A stretch of 64,000 bases of DNA, taken from assembly GCA_933228675.1 (NCBI GenBank), contig OW121740.1, positions 7,940,442 to 8,004,441 of the forward strand. The letters are read 5' to 3'. This stretch comes from Stomorhina lunata (taxonomy: Eukaryota > Arthropoda > Insecta > Diptera > Rhiniidae). The notes below the pieces were generated by a model. It did not search any database. It had not been told where the DNA came from and saw only the letters and a program-made list of their open reading frames with translations. Positions 10,414 through 21,330 of the stretch are shown one piece after another (the first letter of the stretch is position 1; every line of letters begins with the position of its first letter). The position numbers were made by a program, and so were the translations under genes.

Positions 10414-13400
10414 TTAAGCCATTTGTATAAGTTGTCTTTTTATACCTTCACGACGTTTCTTATCCCTTTTCTTACGTTCTTGTGTAGCTTCCCTGAATAG
10501 TTCTACGCCCTCACGTTCTTCTATATCATGTTGTATTAAAGCCAGACCATGTAGATTCATGCCAATGACATCTCTTAAAGCGATTACATCCTTTTTAAGT
10601 GCTTTAACAATCGTTTGTAATAAAGGCTTCATATGCTTGGCTCCGATTATGGGTTTCATATGCACCTTAAATAGAAACATGGTTACTTTGGCTAATAACT
10701 CAATTTCATCTGAACGTTGTTCCAATATAGAAGGAAATTTTTCTAATAGTTCGCAGACATTGGAGAAAGGTAAGATAAGTAATGCTTCTTCCAAATCTGA
10801 AGCTCTTATGCGTGCCAAAGTAGCCAGTACAAAATCAGTCGGATTTTTAACATCCAAAGCGCGCATTAGTGGATGCAAATCAGGTTTTTCATCATCCTCC
10901 ACATCATATTGTTTGCATATCTCTAAGCACTCTAATATAGATTCTGCAGCTTTTTCAGAACCCACAGTTTTTCTTGAAGCTAATTTAAGACCAGGTAACA
11001 AAGGAACTGTGTGATCTTCTCCAGTAGCCAATTGTTGGTTTTCTAATTCTTCTCGTTCTTCTTCTTGGACATCTTGTAAAACAATTGGTTCATCTGTACG
11101 TTCAAACAAACGTAAACAACGATCTGAGCCACAGCTAACCACGAAACGACCATTAGGACTTATGGACAAATTATAAGCCTCACCCAGATGGCCCGGCAAT
11201 GTTACGATTTTGTCAAAAGTGTCCGCATCCCATTGCTTAATTTTGCCATCTTTGCCGCAGGTGAAGAACATATGGGTTTTGGGTATAAATTGCAAGCCCA
11301 TAACAGAATCATCATGGGCAAACAAAGATCTGTGACAGTCACCAAAGTCCAAACCCCATATTTTCACATTACGATCAGCCGAACCAGTAGCAATCAAAGT
11401 ACCATCATATGATATATCCATGCACAGCACGGGTAATTTGTGGCCATACAGGGAAAGGTAAAACTTAAAGGTATCCAAGAAGAATACCTTAACTGTAGAA
11501 TCTAAAAGACCTACAGCCAAATATTTCATATCAGGACTAACTTTAACACACAAAACGTTCTCCTCTAGTTTCAAAGTGTTTTTATGCAACAGAGACAAAA
11601 CTTTGCCTTGCTTAAGTTGTGATTCCGTTCCATCTACTTCCATAGAGTCTGAAGTACTGTCTATTAACTCAAAGGTCCAGATTTTTACTGTAGAATCACT
11701 GCTACCGGTAACACAACCTTTCTGATCAGGCAACAAGGCTATAGACCAAAGTTCACTGTCATGAGCCGGAATTTCTTCTACTACATCGGCAGAGCCTACA
11801 TCTATAATCAAAAGCTTTCCGGATTTAAGGCCCAATAACACATAACGATCTCCAGGCACAAATTGGGAACATAAAACATAATCGCTGGTTACAGTTCTTA
11901 AACATTGCATAGAATCTCTATTCCAAAATTTAAATGATTCTGCAGAACCTGAGCCAATAGCTAAAGAGTCTGAAGAAAAACAAACACTGCGTACCTCTGA
12001 TTGATGGCCCTGCCTATTGAGGGATCTCAATAGTTTTACAGTTTCCTCGTGACCAGATTTTTTAAAGGCAGCCTCCATACTATACAGTTGCAGAGAGTTA
12101 TTGGCTAAACTAACCAAGACTCTTAGTTCACCTTTAGCGCCCAAAAGAACATCTATAGATTTAATTTTTTGTTTAACTTTAATGCTTTCCAGGCGTTTAA
12201 TTTCATCTGATAGCGACAAATCCTTAGCAATATCTTCATTGTTTTCAGCATCTGCTGACTTTTTAGATTTTTTTAATCTTTTCTGCAAACGTTTCCTGGA
12301 CTCTTCTTCGTTGCAAATATAAAAGTTTTCTATTAAATCATTGGTGCCATGACATGAGATAATTCTTTCCGAGGAATCAGCTACCAAATTGACACAACGT
12401 CCCTTACCAGCTCTTTGTATAACACCACAATTCAAAACAGATATAGGACTAATAGCATCCTCGTCATCTATGGACAAACCCTCAACAGCAGCTTCCAAAT
12501 TCTGATTATCTGTTTGCGAAGTATCTCTAGGTTTTAAGCGATACACATTCATAGTGGACTCTCCACAGCCGGCAATCATTAAATCATTAACAAAAACCAA
12601 GGCCCAGACTTCTGTACGATTATCGACAATGGTTTTAAAGCAAAACTGAGTTTCCAAATTCCAGAATTTTATTTGTGTGTCCTTAGAACAACTAACCACT
12701 ATATTTTGTTGTGAATATTTCTCCATGAAATGGGCATCCGTCACAGGAGCATTGTGTCCTATAAGACGTTGACTACCCGCCTGCTCTATAACATCGATTA
12801 CAGTCAATTCACAATCTAAACTACCGCATACTAAACGTATGCCTTGGGCATCGTAACGGAGAATAGAAATGGCTGATTTATGAACAGCTAATGAACAAAC
12901 GGATTGGTTGGGATGGGTTAAATCGAAAATTTCCACAACACCATCATTGTAGCCAACAGCAATATGTAAGCGATCGGGAGACACGCGAAGAGCGGTTACT
13001 TCTTGTTTGTCGCGTCTAAAGGTTGCAACACGTTCGCCCAGTCTGTAATCAAAATGAAGGAAAGATATTTAGGATTTTTTAACAAAAAAACAAGTCAAAT
13101 TAGAATTGTGTTTCTAATAAATTTGTAGTTTTATTACAATAAATAAAACTTTGAACGTGCAATAACATTCTTAAAAATACGAAAATTAATTAAAATATTG
13201 TGCAAATTTATATGACATTAAAATGTTACACGAAATTTAAGATTCCTTCTTATATTAATGCGGGAGTACTAGTGCCTTACCTTAAATCCCAAATGATAAC
13301 ATTTTCTGCGGCAGCAGTCACCACATAGCGACCCTCAATTTTGTTGTAAATAACAAAATTTACATTACTGCGACCACTAGCAATTATATTAAAACTATCT

Positions 13401-13438
13401 ATAGCTCTGTAGGCTAAGTATTGCTTTGTTAAACCCAT
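10414..13438 (-). CDS. WDR3: WDR3 (Utp12/Dip2) small-subunit processome WD-repeat protein, 928 aa
   Basis: WDR3 is the animal counterpart of yeast Utp12/Dip2, a nucleolar U3 snoRNP subunit needed for 18S rRNA maturation. Exon 1 is 13438-13281 and starts MGLTKQYLAYRAIDSFNII. Exon 2 is 13042-10414. The 238-bp intron has gtaagg...tacag and splits an Arg codon (DL-R-LGER). Two WD40 propellers fill most of the protein. Very conserved blocks include CMDISYDGTLIATGSADRNV then KIWGLDFGDCHRSLFAHDDS, at about residues 598-640. A Lys-rich low-complexity insert lies near residues 302-325. The C-terminal Utp12 domain runs from about residue 795 (LPFSNVCELLEKFPSI) and ends in a basic tail (ERKKRDKKRREGIKRQL). 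Length is close to human WDR3 (about 940 aa). No lesions are seen. The gene is divergent from the small membrane-protein gene. Confidence 0.96.
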
Positions 13439-13841
13439 TTTTCATTAATTTATAATAATTTTCTTTCCAATTAAATTTTAACACCAAAAATTACTAGCGC
13501 TTTAATATGCACGTGTTGAGAGAAGTGTTTACAAATAACATTGAAAAAACAATGTTTAGAAAACAAAAGGCAAAGCAAATGTCAGAAATTAATGGAGTTA
13601 CCATACTAACATTTAAGCAGAGAATATAGAAATATGGCAGCTTTACTAAAGATATTTATAAAGCGCATGCCTACAAAATGCTGCATACTTTAGGGCCTTA
13701 CCAAAATTTAAACAGTTTAAGAAAAAAATAGCAGCAGCATCCCTTAGCAAATATAGAAGAAAAAGAATAGAAATTTTAAAATAAAATATAAATTAAAACT
13801 TTTCTTTCTTGTTAAGAACTTTTCAAAACAACACTTTAACT
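13439..13841. promoter_or_regulatory. Divergent promoter region between WDR3 and the small membrane-protein gene
   Basis: About 400 bp separate the two start codons, so both promoters must lie here, as often seen for housekeeping gene pairs. A cacgtg E-box is present at about 13509-13514. No TATCGATA (DRE) was seen in this interval even though that word is abundant just downstream of the partner gene. Confidence 0.6.
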
Positions 13842-14243
13842 ATGTCTGACTATCAAAATGTAGCAGGTGCTGGAGGTAATTAGCAAAATTTCAGAAAACT
13901 TTCTCAACTTTAAAAAACTTCCTGTTCCATTTTCTTTTTTTTCAATTTCTTGCCCAATAAAGACGATTTAAACAATGAATCCGTAGAAGTTTTACGTGAA
14001 CGTTTAAATACCATGAAACGTTTAATGGCTGATCGCACCGCCCAACAACAACAAAATCCTGCTAGTACCGAAGAAATTTGGTCCACTCGCCGTCACACCT
14101 CGGCCGGCATTATTGATGGTAACTTTTTGAGTATGGCATTTGGTGGGGCCTTGTTGGTGATTGTTTCGGTTTCTGTTTATGCTTTTTATAATCTTTATCA
14201 TGCCATTTTGAAGAAATTCCCCTCCAAACATGAGGAATTATAA
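13842..14243 (+). CDS. Small single-pass (tail-anchor-like) membrane protein, 104 aa
   Basis: Exons are 13842-13875 and 13963-14243. Exon 1 encodes MSDYQNVAGAG and donates at G|gtaatt; the acceptor is aataaag, and joining gives GDDLNNESVEVLRERL in frame. Residues about 16-45 are charged and probably helical (VEVLRERLNTMKRLMADR), followed by a Gln run. One hydrophobic segment spans about residues 66-89 (FLSMAFGGALLVIVSVSVYA). A short basic tail follows (LKKFPSKHEEL). There is no signal peptide, so a cytosolic N-terminus with a C-terminal anchor in ER or mitochondria is likely. AATAAA is at 14326-14331. I do not recognise the family. Clean splice sites, a two-exon frame and an adjacent WDR3 argue that it is a real gene. 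Confidence 0.85.
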
Positions 14244-14379
14244 ACGAATTCAAGAGATGATAAATAGCAAGAATTTATAGATTTTAAGATAAAAAACAAC
14301 AACATGATTCTTATAGAATATAAAGAATAAATAAATAAATAATTATATTGCCAAAAGGTTTTTAAAATTTATGAAAAAA

Positions 14380-16110
14380 GTGTTTTACTGAAAAAACTAT
14401 CGATTTTACAAATCTTAAACTTATCGATATCTTTTCTGTAGAAATAGAACGTTTTAGATAATTTTTACGACAGAAAGTCATCGGTAACTTTTTTATAAAA
14501 AAAGAAAGTTGTCGATAGTTTACAAATCTTAAACTTATCAATATCTTTTCTGTAGAAATAGAAAGTTTTCGATAAATTTTACGACAGAAAGTTATCGATA
14601 ACTTTTTATAAAAATAGAAAGTTATCGATAGTTTTTTAATAAAAAAAGAAAGTTATTGATAACTTTTCAATAAAAAAGTTATCGATAACTTTTCTATAAA
14701 AATAGAAAGTTATCGATAACATTTCTATAAAAATAGAAAGTTATCGATAACTTTTCTATAAAAATAGAAAGTTATCGATAACTTTTCTATAAAACAGAAC
14801 GTTATCGATAACTATTCTATAAAAATAGAAAGTTATCGATAACTTTTCTAAAAAAATAGCAAGTAATCGATAACTTTTCTGTAAAAATAGAAAGTTATCG
14901 ATAACTTTTCTATAAAAATAAAAAGTTATCGATAACTATTCTACAAAAATAGAAAGTTATTTATAACTTTCCAACGTTATTGATAACTTTTCTACAAAAA
15001 TTGAAAGCTATCGATACATTTTCTATAAAAATATAAAGTTATCGATAAGTATTCTACGAAAATAGAAAGTTATCGATAACCTTTCTATAAAAATAGAAAG
15101 TGATCGATAATTTTTCTATAAAAATATAAAGCTTTTGAGAATTTTTCTATAAAGACATAAAGTTCTCGATAACTTTTCTATTTAAATAGAAAGTTCTCGA
15201 TAACTTTTCTATGAAAATAAAAAGTTATCGATAACTTTTCTATAAAAAATAGAATGTTATCGATAACCTTTCTATATTAATAGAATGTTAACGATAGATT
15301 TTCTATAAAAATATAATTTTTTGAGAATTTTTCTATAAAAATAAAAAGTTATCGATAACTTTTCTAAAAAATTAAAAAGTTTTTGATAATTTTCTTATAA
15401 AAGTAGAATGTTATTGATAACTTTTCTATAAATATAGAAAGTTATCGATAACTTTTCTATAAAAATAGAAAGTTATCGATAACTTTTCTATGAAAATAGA
15501 AAGTTATCAATAACTTTTCTATAAGAATAGAAAGTTATCGATATCTTTTCTATAAAAATGGAAAGTTATCGATAACTTTCCATAAAAATAGAATGTTATT
15601 GATAACTTTTCTATAAAAATAGAAAGTTATCAATAACTTCTCTATAAAAATAATAAAATAATAATAATAAAATAATCGATAACTTTTCTATAAAAATATA
15701 AAGTTTTTGAGAACTATAAAAACTGAAAGTTATCGATAATCATTCTATAAAAATAAAATGTTAAGGATAGCTTCTCTATAAAAATAGAAAGTTATCGATA
15801 ACTTTTCTATAAAAATAGAAAGTTTTCGATAACTTTTCTATAAAAATAAAAAAATTATTAATAACTTTTCTAAAAAAATATAAAGTTATCGATAACTTTT
15901 CTGTAAAAATAGAATGTTATCGATAACTTTTCTATAGAAATTGAAAGTTACCGAATTTTCTGTAGAAATACAAAGTTATAAGATTTTTATAGATATCGAA
16001 AATTTATATAACAAATTTTCTAAAGAAATGGAAAGTTATCGATAACGTTTCTACAGAAACATATTAATAATACTTTTCAATGTTATTGTTAAGTTTTCTA
16101 ATGAAATACA
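14380..16110. repeat. 31-bp TATCGATA satellite (intergenic array)
   Basis: The unit has a 31-bp period, for example gttatc at 14709, 14740 and 14771. It consists of the 18-bp palindrome AAAGTTATCGATAACTTT plus a tctataaaaatag spacer. There are about 55 units, of which roughly 25 keep an exact TATCGATA by eye. That is the word recognised by DREF and, as CGATA, by BEAF-32 in Drosophila. Divergence rises towards both ends. The same family, in the opposite orientation, fills part of an intron at 17640-18530. Confidence 0.93.
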
Positions 16111-16117
16111 AAGTTGT

Positions 16118-16252
16118 TTAAGTATAAACATTTAATTTGACAATTGGGAAAGATGTTCCTTGCAGACTTTCTGAAGCAGTCACCAGGTTACCAACTTCGT
16201 CTTTGTAGGAGGATGTGGCCGTACTATAGCCCTCGGTTTGTTGTTTTACTCT
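16118..16252 (-). CDS. Possible orphan coding exon (about 44 aa)
   Basis: A short GC-richer island just past the satellite edge is open on the minus strand from an acceptor-like actaaag (about 16250) to TAA at 16118-16120. It reads QQTEGYSTATSSYKDEVGNL, then VTASESLQGTSFPIVKLNVY-T. The composition (S, T, E, G with few K/N/F) is unlike the AT-rich noise around it. It could be an alternative terminal exon of the SH3 gene, whose 3' UTR should lie here, an exon of another gene, or a decayed gene fragment. I do not recognise the sequence. Confidence 0.35.
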   Translation of the reverse strand, partial: RVKQQTEGYSTATSSYKDEVGNLVTASESLQGTSFPIVKLNVYT

Positions 16253-17094
16253 TTAGTAATTAAAGTTATAAATAGTTAAGTTTTTGCAAAATTATATTAG
16301 GCTTTATTTTATTTATTTTAAGCAATTTGTTTATAAATATTTTGAAAAAACTCACAATTCTTTAAGAAAAAAAAAAAATGATGGAAACAAAAAATATTTG
16401 AATTTTAAAACTCTTACTTTTTAACAAAACTTTAACATTAAAGGTGGCTTTTAATACAAAACTAATAAATTAAATGGACTCACATTCAAATCAATTAATT
16501 AACGAAAGCTTGAGTTTTTTTACTAAACGTAATACAAACTTAATACATTTCTTTTTTAAATAAAAAAATAAAGTAAATTTATATACATTTTAAAGGAAAA
16601 GTGAATTCCTTTTTCTGCGGAGACTGTAGAAATATTTATCTTAATAATTTATGTATATAAACACTTAACAATTAGAATTGTGACTTTTTTTAATTGTTAA
16701 TTTAATAATTAAATAATACAAAACACAAATTGAGAGTATATAATATTCGGAATAAAAATACTACATAATTAAAAATTCGTTTATCAAAAAGATATCGACT
16801 TGAAATGTGTATAAATTTTCTTAGAGATTTTTAATTAATTTTTCTTTAAATAAATTTAATGTAAATTGTTTTTTTGTTTTCTTAATTTTCATATAAAGTG
16901 TTTGTAGGTGTATAGGAAAATAATTACATTATTATTATAATTTACTTTTATTAAATATTCAACTGGAAATCCTTTCTAAAATAAAATTGAATATTTAAAT
17001 ATTTGTTTGTATACTTTTTCTGTTTTCTTGTACAACTACTGCAGGAATTATTCAAGTTTTTATATGTGTATAATTTAATGTTTTAGTTTAAAAC
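16253..17094 (-). other. Probable 3' UTR and downstream flank of the SH3 adaptor gene
   Basis: Very AT-rich, no further open frame. Several TTTATT words (AATAAA on the minus strand) could serve as poly(A) signals, for example near 16305-16318 and 16945. Confidence 0.45.
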
Positions 17095-20000
17095 TTAAGG
17101 CATTGGTATATTTGAGGGCACATATTCAAGAAAATTGGCTGGAAACTGGCCCTGGCGACCATTAACTTCTCCAAACAGCCAGTCTTCATTTATTCTGTGA
17201 TAAATTGTTATTAAATCATTTTCCTAAAAGAGTTAAACAAATAAAAAATAAGAAATATGTATGTTAAATATGTAAATTTTAACAATTTTCTGTCTTACCT
17301 TTAATTCCAAATCACCCTCAACTTCGGCTGGGAAATTGTATAAAGAACGAACTTTCAAATTGTTACTATTTGAAATTGTTGCTTGATATGTTGGTGTTGT
17401 AGAGGGAGACGAAGATTGTGTTGAGTTTTCACTCGACGAAGTTTTGCTGGAAAGTGGCACTTTGATTTCAATGTAATTTATAGGGAAAATACCCTCACAG
17501 CCGGATCTTGTGCGACCCTTAAACCATTCTTCACTAACTTGTTCGATTAAATAGATCTTATCTTTTTCCTAATATTAAAAAAAAATCAATTTAATAAATA
17601 TTTATTCAAAAATGTTATGGATATCTTAATATTTCTAGAGAAAAGTTACCGATAACATTTACATATGAAAGATATCGATAACTTTTTATTTCTATAGAAA
17701 AGTTATCTATAACTTAATAAAATCACAGAGAAGTAATAGACAACTTTCTATATCCTAAGAAAAAATATCGATAACTTTCTGTTTCTAGAGAAAAATGATC
17801 GATAATATTATATTTCTAAAGAAAAGTTATCGATACTCTCTTATTTTTTTAAGAAGATATTGAAAACTTTCGATTTCTACAGAAAAGTAATCGATAGCTT
17901 TCTATGCCTTTAGGAAAAAGATCGATAACTTTTTATTTCTAGAGAAAAATTATCGATTACTTTTTATTTCTACAGAAAAGTTATCGATACTCTTCTATTT
18001 TTTTCGATTTCTACAGAAAACTAATTAATAGCTTTCTATGGCTTTAATAAATATCGATAACTTTCTATTTCTAGAGAAAAACTATCGATTATATTTCTAA
18101 AAAAAAGTTATTGATACTCTTCTATTTTTTAAGAAAATATTGAAAACTTTCGGTTTCTACAGAAAAGTAATCGATAGGTTTTTATGGCTATAGAAAAAAG
18201 ATCGATAACTTTATATTTCTAGAGAAAAATTTATTGATAACTTTCTATTTCCAATAAAAAAAAATTGATAACTTTTGAAAAACAAATGATAGTTTTTAAT
18301 TTCTTTAAAAAATTTAACGATAACATTCGATTTTATGTGAAAAAGTTATCGATAACTTTTCTAAAGAATTATAAGCATATCAATATTTATCTTAAAAAAA
18401 AAACAAAGTTATCGGTAACTTTTTTATAGAATTTATAAGTTATAAATTTCTAGAAAAAAGTTATCAAAAACAAATATTTATAGAAAAATATCGATAACTT
18501 TCTATTTTAAAAGAAAAAATACTGATAACTTTATATTCTTTTTATTGCTAACTATCTCTAGTCTATTATTACTTACCCTAAAACATAAATCTCCCTCTTC
18601 CGTACTATCAAAATCATACAATGCTATACCATGAGGTGGCTCCATGACTTCACTCTCATAATCGTCCATGCCCGAACTCAACTGAGTAGCATCAATTTTA
18701 CCGGTAATCACATCTATTATAGAAAAGTTTGACTTTTGTGTTGAACCCGAGAAGTTGGAGGATGATGAGGCTGCAAAAGATGAAGTTGTTGTTGTTGAAG
18801 GTAGAGAAGGAGGTGCACATTGTGGCATAGGCGGAGAGGGTGGTGTAATTAAATTATCAGAATATAGAGAAGAGGAACCAAATGGTGAAGGTTTAGCTAA
18901 AAATGGTGGTGGTTTGGGTGCTTTAGGTTTCTGAGAGATTTTCGGTTTTATAATTGTGGGCATATTGAGCGTGGGCGCTGGAGGTAATAAACTTTTACCA
19001 TTGCATAGAGGATTATCCCCATTAGTTTGTAAGCGTGTATTTATTGTGCTAAGATTTCTTACGGGCGCAGTACCAATGCTGCCGTAACGAGGTTGTGTTG
19101 TTGTTGTTGCTGAAGCCGCAGCTGCGGTTTCTGTATGGCCGAAGTTATCTAGTGATTCCCAAGGATCTAGAGGACTGGTTGTAGCTGGTCTAGAACGTCC
19201 GGCTGTATTGGAAAAATCGTCTTCAAAGCCGCTTTCCGGTTGTGAAACACTTCCGTTGTTGGGTGAACTGAAATTGGAATCCGAACTAAAACTGTCCACA
19301 CTCAAACAATCACTATTGGATTTTTGAGTAAATGTTGGAGAGCTGGGAGGCGAATCAAAGCTTATCAGTTGAGCCTCGTTTGTGTTAGTAGTAGTTTGAT
19401 GCGTTGTAGAGCTGTACGAGGATGTCTGATTCCAAGCGCTATTCCAGTCTGTTGTCAACGAACTAGTGCTGGAAAACCCATTATTTTGATGTGTTGTTGT
19501 AGAGGTTTTAGATGAAGTTGTTGTGCCATAAGTTGCCGAACCATATATGCGAGAAGCATTATTAGGTGTAGGCGCCCTGGAGGTTTTTTTCTTTAAATGG
19601 AATATATTTGTTAAGATATTGGTAGATTGTTGTATTGGTGGAGTGGGAGCAGCACCCTTTCGCACTTGCACCTTTGGTGGTGGAGGTCTGGGCGGTGGTT
19701 GTTTCTTAAAATTACCATTTGTTGTGGCTTGGGGAGGTTTCGTCGTCGCTGCTGTCTCTCCTCCCCCATAACCAGAGCTGCCTGCCAAAATGTCAAATGG
19801 TGAATCATCCCAATTTGTAGCAGGTGCATAACGTGCTTGGGGAAATTTTCGCGTGATTGAACTGACATTGTTGTTTCCAAATCCACCATTGTGTGTATTT
19901 GACGACGTCACCGGCTGTTTGGGTGGGGGTGGTAATTTGATGGTTAACTTTGGTACGGTGACATTTTGTTGGCTGCGCTGTAGTTGTTGCTGTTGTTGCA

Positions 20001-20100
20001 ATTGTAAACGTAATTGTTCGAGACTAGCATTCGCATTGGCAGCGGCATTTTGTGCACGTGATCCAGGTGGTGCCGGTGCTGGACGTGTTGGCAGGGTCAT
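17095..20100 (-). CDS. Two-SH3-domain, proline-rich adaptor protein, 640 aa
   Basis: Coding exons are 20100-18577, 17568-17299 and 17223-17095; both introns are phase 0 with gtaagt/gtaaga donors. An in-frame TAA lies just upstream of the ATG. Residues 1-490 are disordered: Gln runs near 34-46, Pro runs (LPPPPKQP near 57, KKQPPPRPPPPKVQ near 132), Ser/Thr-rich stretches and repeated PPSPP motifs that could themselves bind SH3 or WW domains. SH3-1 (about 491-546) reads ALYDFDSTEEGDLCFR | EKDKIYLIEQ...EEWFKG...GIFPINYIE. SH3-2 (about 578-633) reads VRSLYNFPAEVEGDLELK | ENDLITIYHR...DWLFGE...GQFPANFLE. Both keep the ALYDF, W and P-x-N-Y/F ligand-groove residues. A role linking membrane traffic or signalling to actin is typical of such adaptors. 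SH3D19/Eve-1-type proteins are the nearest architecture I can name, but orthology is not established. Confidence 0.88.
17640..18530. repeat. 31-bp TATCGATA satellite within an SH3-gene intron
   Basis: The unit gaaaagttatcgataacttt plus ctatttctaga is the reverse complement of the intergenic 14.4-16.1-kb unit with a slightly different spacer. It is more diverged than the intergenic array. It fills most of the intron between the first and second coding exons (17569-18576). Confidence 0.88.
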
Positions 20101-20390
20101 GCTTTATTGAAATAAAACAGTCTGAGGCTTTCTTCGATAACAGGGATTACTAAAATGAAACAAAGGAAAACAAAGAAATATTAAAAAAAAAGTATTTTTT
20201 TTATAGGAAATTAACATTTACTTTTGTATCTCAACGCTAATTATGATGACAATTTTAATTAACATTAATATGGAAATAACTAGTGTTAGAACATTTTGCT
20301 GTCAATGTAAAAAGTTGCAGCGCAACTACAATTTCTTATTCTTGTTTCTTTTCAAAATTTTTCTGATGAAACTCAAATGAAACCTTTCTT
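20101..20390 (-). other. 5' UTR and upstream flank of the SH3 adaptor gene
   Basis: On the minus strand a ttttag just upstream of the start (about 20150) could be the acceptor of a 5' UTR intron, so the transcription start may lie beyond the adjacent satellite. Confidence 0.4.
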
Positions 20391-20394
20391 TTTT

Positions 20395-21330
20395 ATGTGA
20401 AAAAGATATAGAAAAGTTTTCGTTAAAAATATTTTTTTTATAGAAAAATTTTCGTTAAAACAAAAATTTTCTAAGAAAAATTTTTGTTAAAAAAAATTTT
20501 CTATAGAAAAATTTTTGTTAAAAAAAATGCTTCTATAGAAAAATGTTCGTTAAAAAAAATTTTCCTGAAGAAAAATTTTAGTTAAAAAAAATTTTTCTAA
20601 AAAAAATGTGAAAAAGATATAGAAAAGTTTTCGTTAAAAAAATTTTTTTTATAGAAAAATTTTCGTTAAAACAAAAATTTTCTAAGAAAAATTTTTGTTA
20701 AAAAAAATTTTCTATAGAAAAATTTTTGTTAAAAAAAATGCTTCTATAGAAAAATTTTCGTTAAAAAAAATTTTTCTATAGAAAAATTTTCGTTAAAAAA
20801 ATTTTTTCTATAGAAAAATTTTCGTTAAAAAAATTTTTTCTATAGAAAAATTTTCGTTAAAAAAATTTTTTCTATAGAAAAATTTTCGTTAAAAAAATTT
20901 TTTCTATAGAAAAATTTTCGTTAAAAAAAATTTTTCTATAGAAATATTTTCGTTAAAAAAATTTTTTCTATAGAAAAATTTTCGTTAAAAAAAATTTTTC
21001 TATAGAAAAATTTTCGTTAAAAAAAATTTTTCTATAGAAAAATTTTCGTTAAAAAAATTTTTTCTATAGAAAAATTTTCGTTAAAAAAAATTTTTCTATA
21101 GAAAAATTTTCGTTAAAAAAAATTTTTCTATAGAAAAATTTTCGTTAAAAAAAAAAAATTTTCTATAGAAAAATTTTCGTTAAAAAAATTTTCTATAGAA
21201 AAATTTTCGTTAAAAAAAATTTTTCTATAGAAAAATTTTCGTTAAAAAAAAATTTTCTATAGAAAAATTTTCGTTAAAAAAAATTTAAAAAAAATTTTTG
21301 TTAAAAAAAATTTTCTATCGAAAAACTTAA
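20395..21330. repeat. 32-bp CTATAG satellite
   Basis: The unit ctatagaaaaattttcgtta plus an A/T run has a 32-bp period (ttcgtt at 20821, 20853, 20885). The central block is nearly homogeneous. The left 165 bp (20395-20560, including a non-array word atgtgaaaaagatatag) recurs at 20607-20772, an offset of 212 bp, so the array edge itself was duplicated. Confidence 0.92.

Noticed and set aside
10559..11014. Plus-strand open frame opposite WDR3
   Set aside because: It is the antisense shadow of the well-conserved WDR3 coding exon. Other frames at 11188-11412 and 12101-12322 are the same.
14380..16110. Origin of replication or functional enhancer made of DRE sites
   Set aside because: The motif density is real, but a tandem satellite produces it automatically. 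Function is left as a question, not annotated.
19547..20110. Plus-strand Cys/Gly-rich open frames opposite the SH3 gene
   Set aside because: They mirror the Pro/Gln-rich coding sequence on the minus strand and have no independent support.
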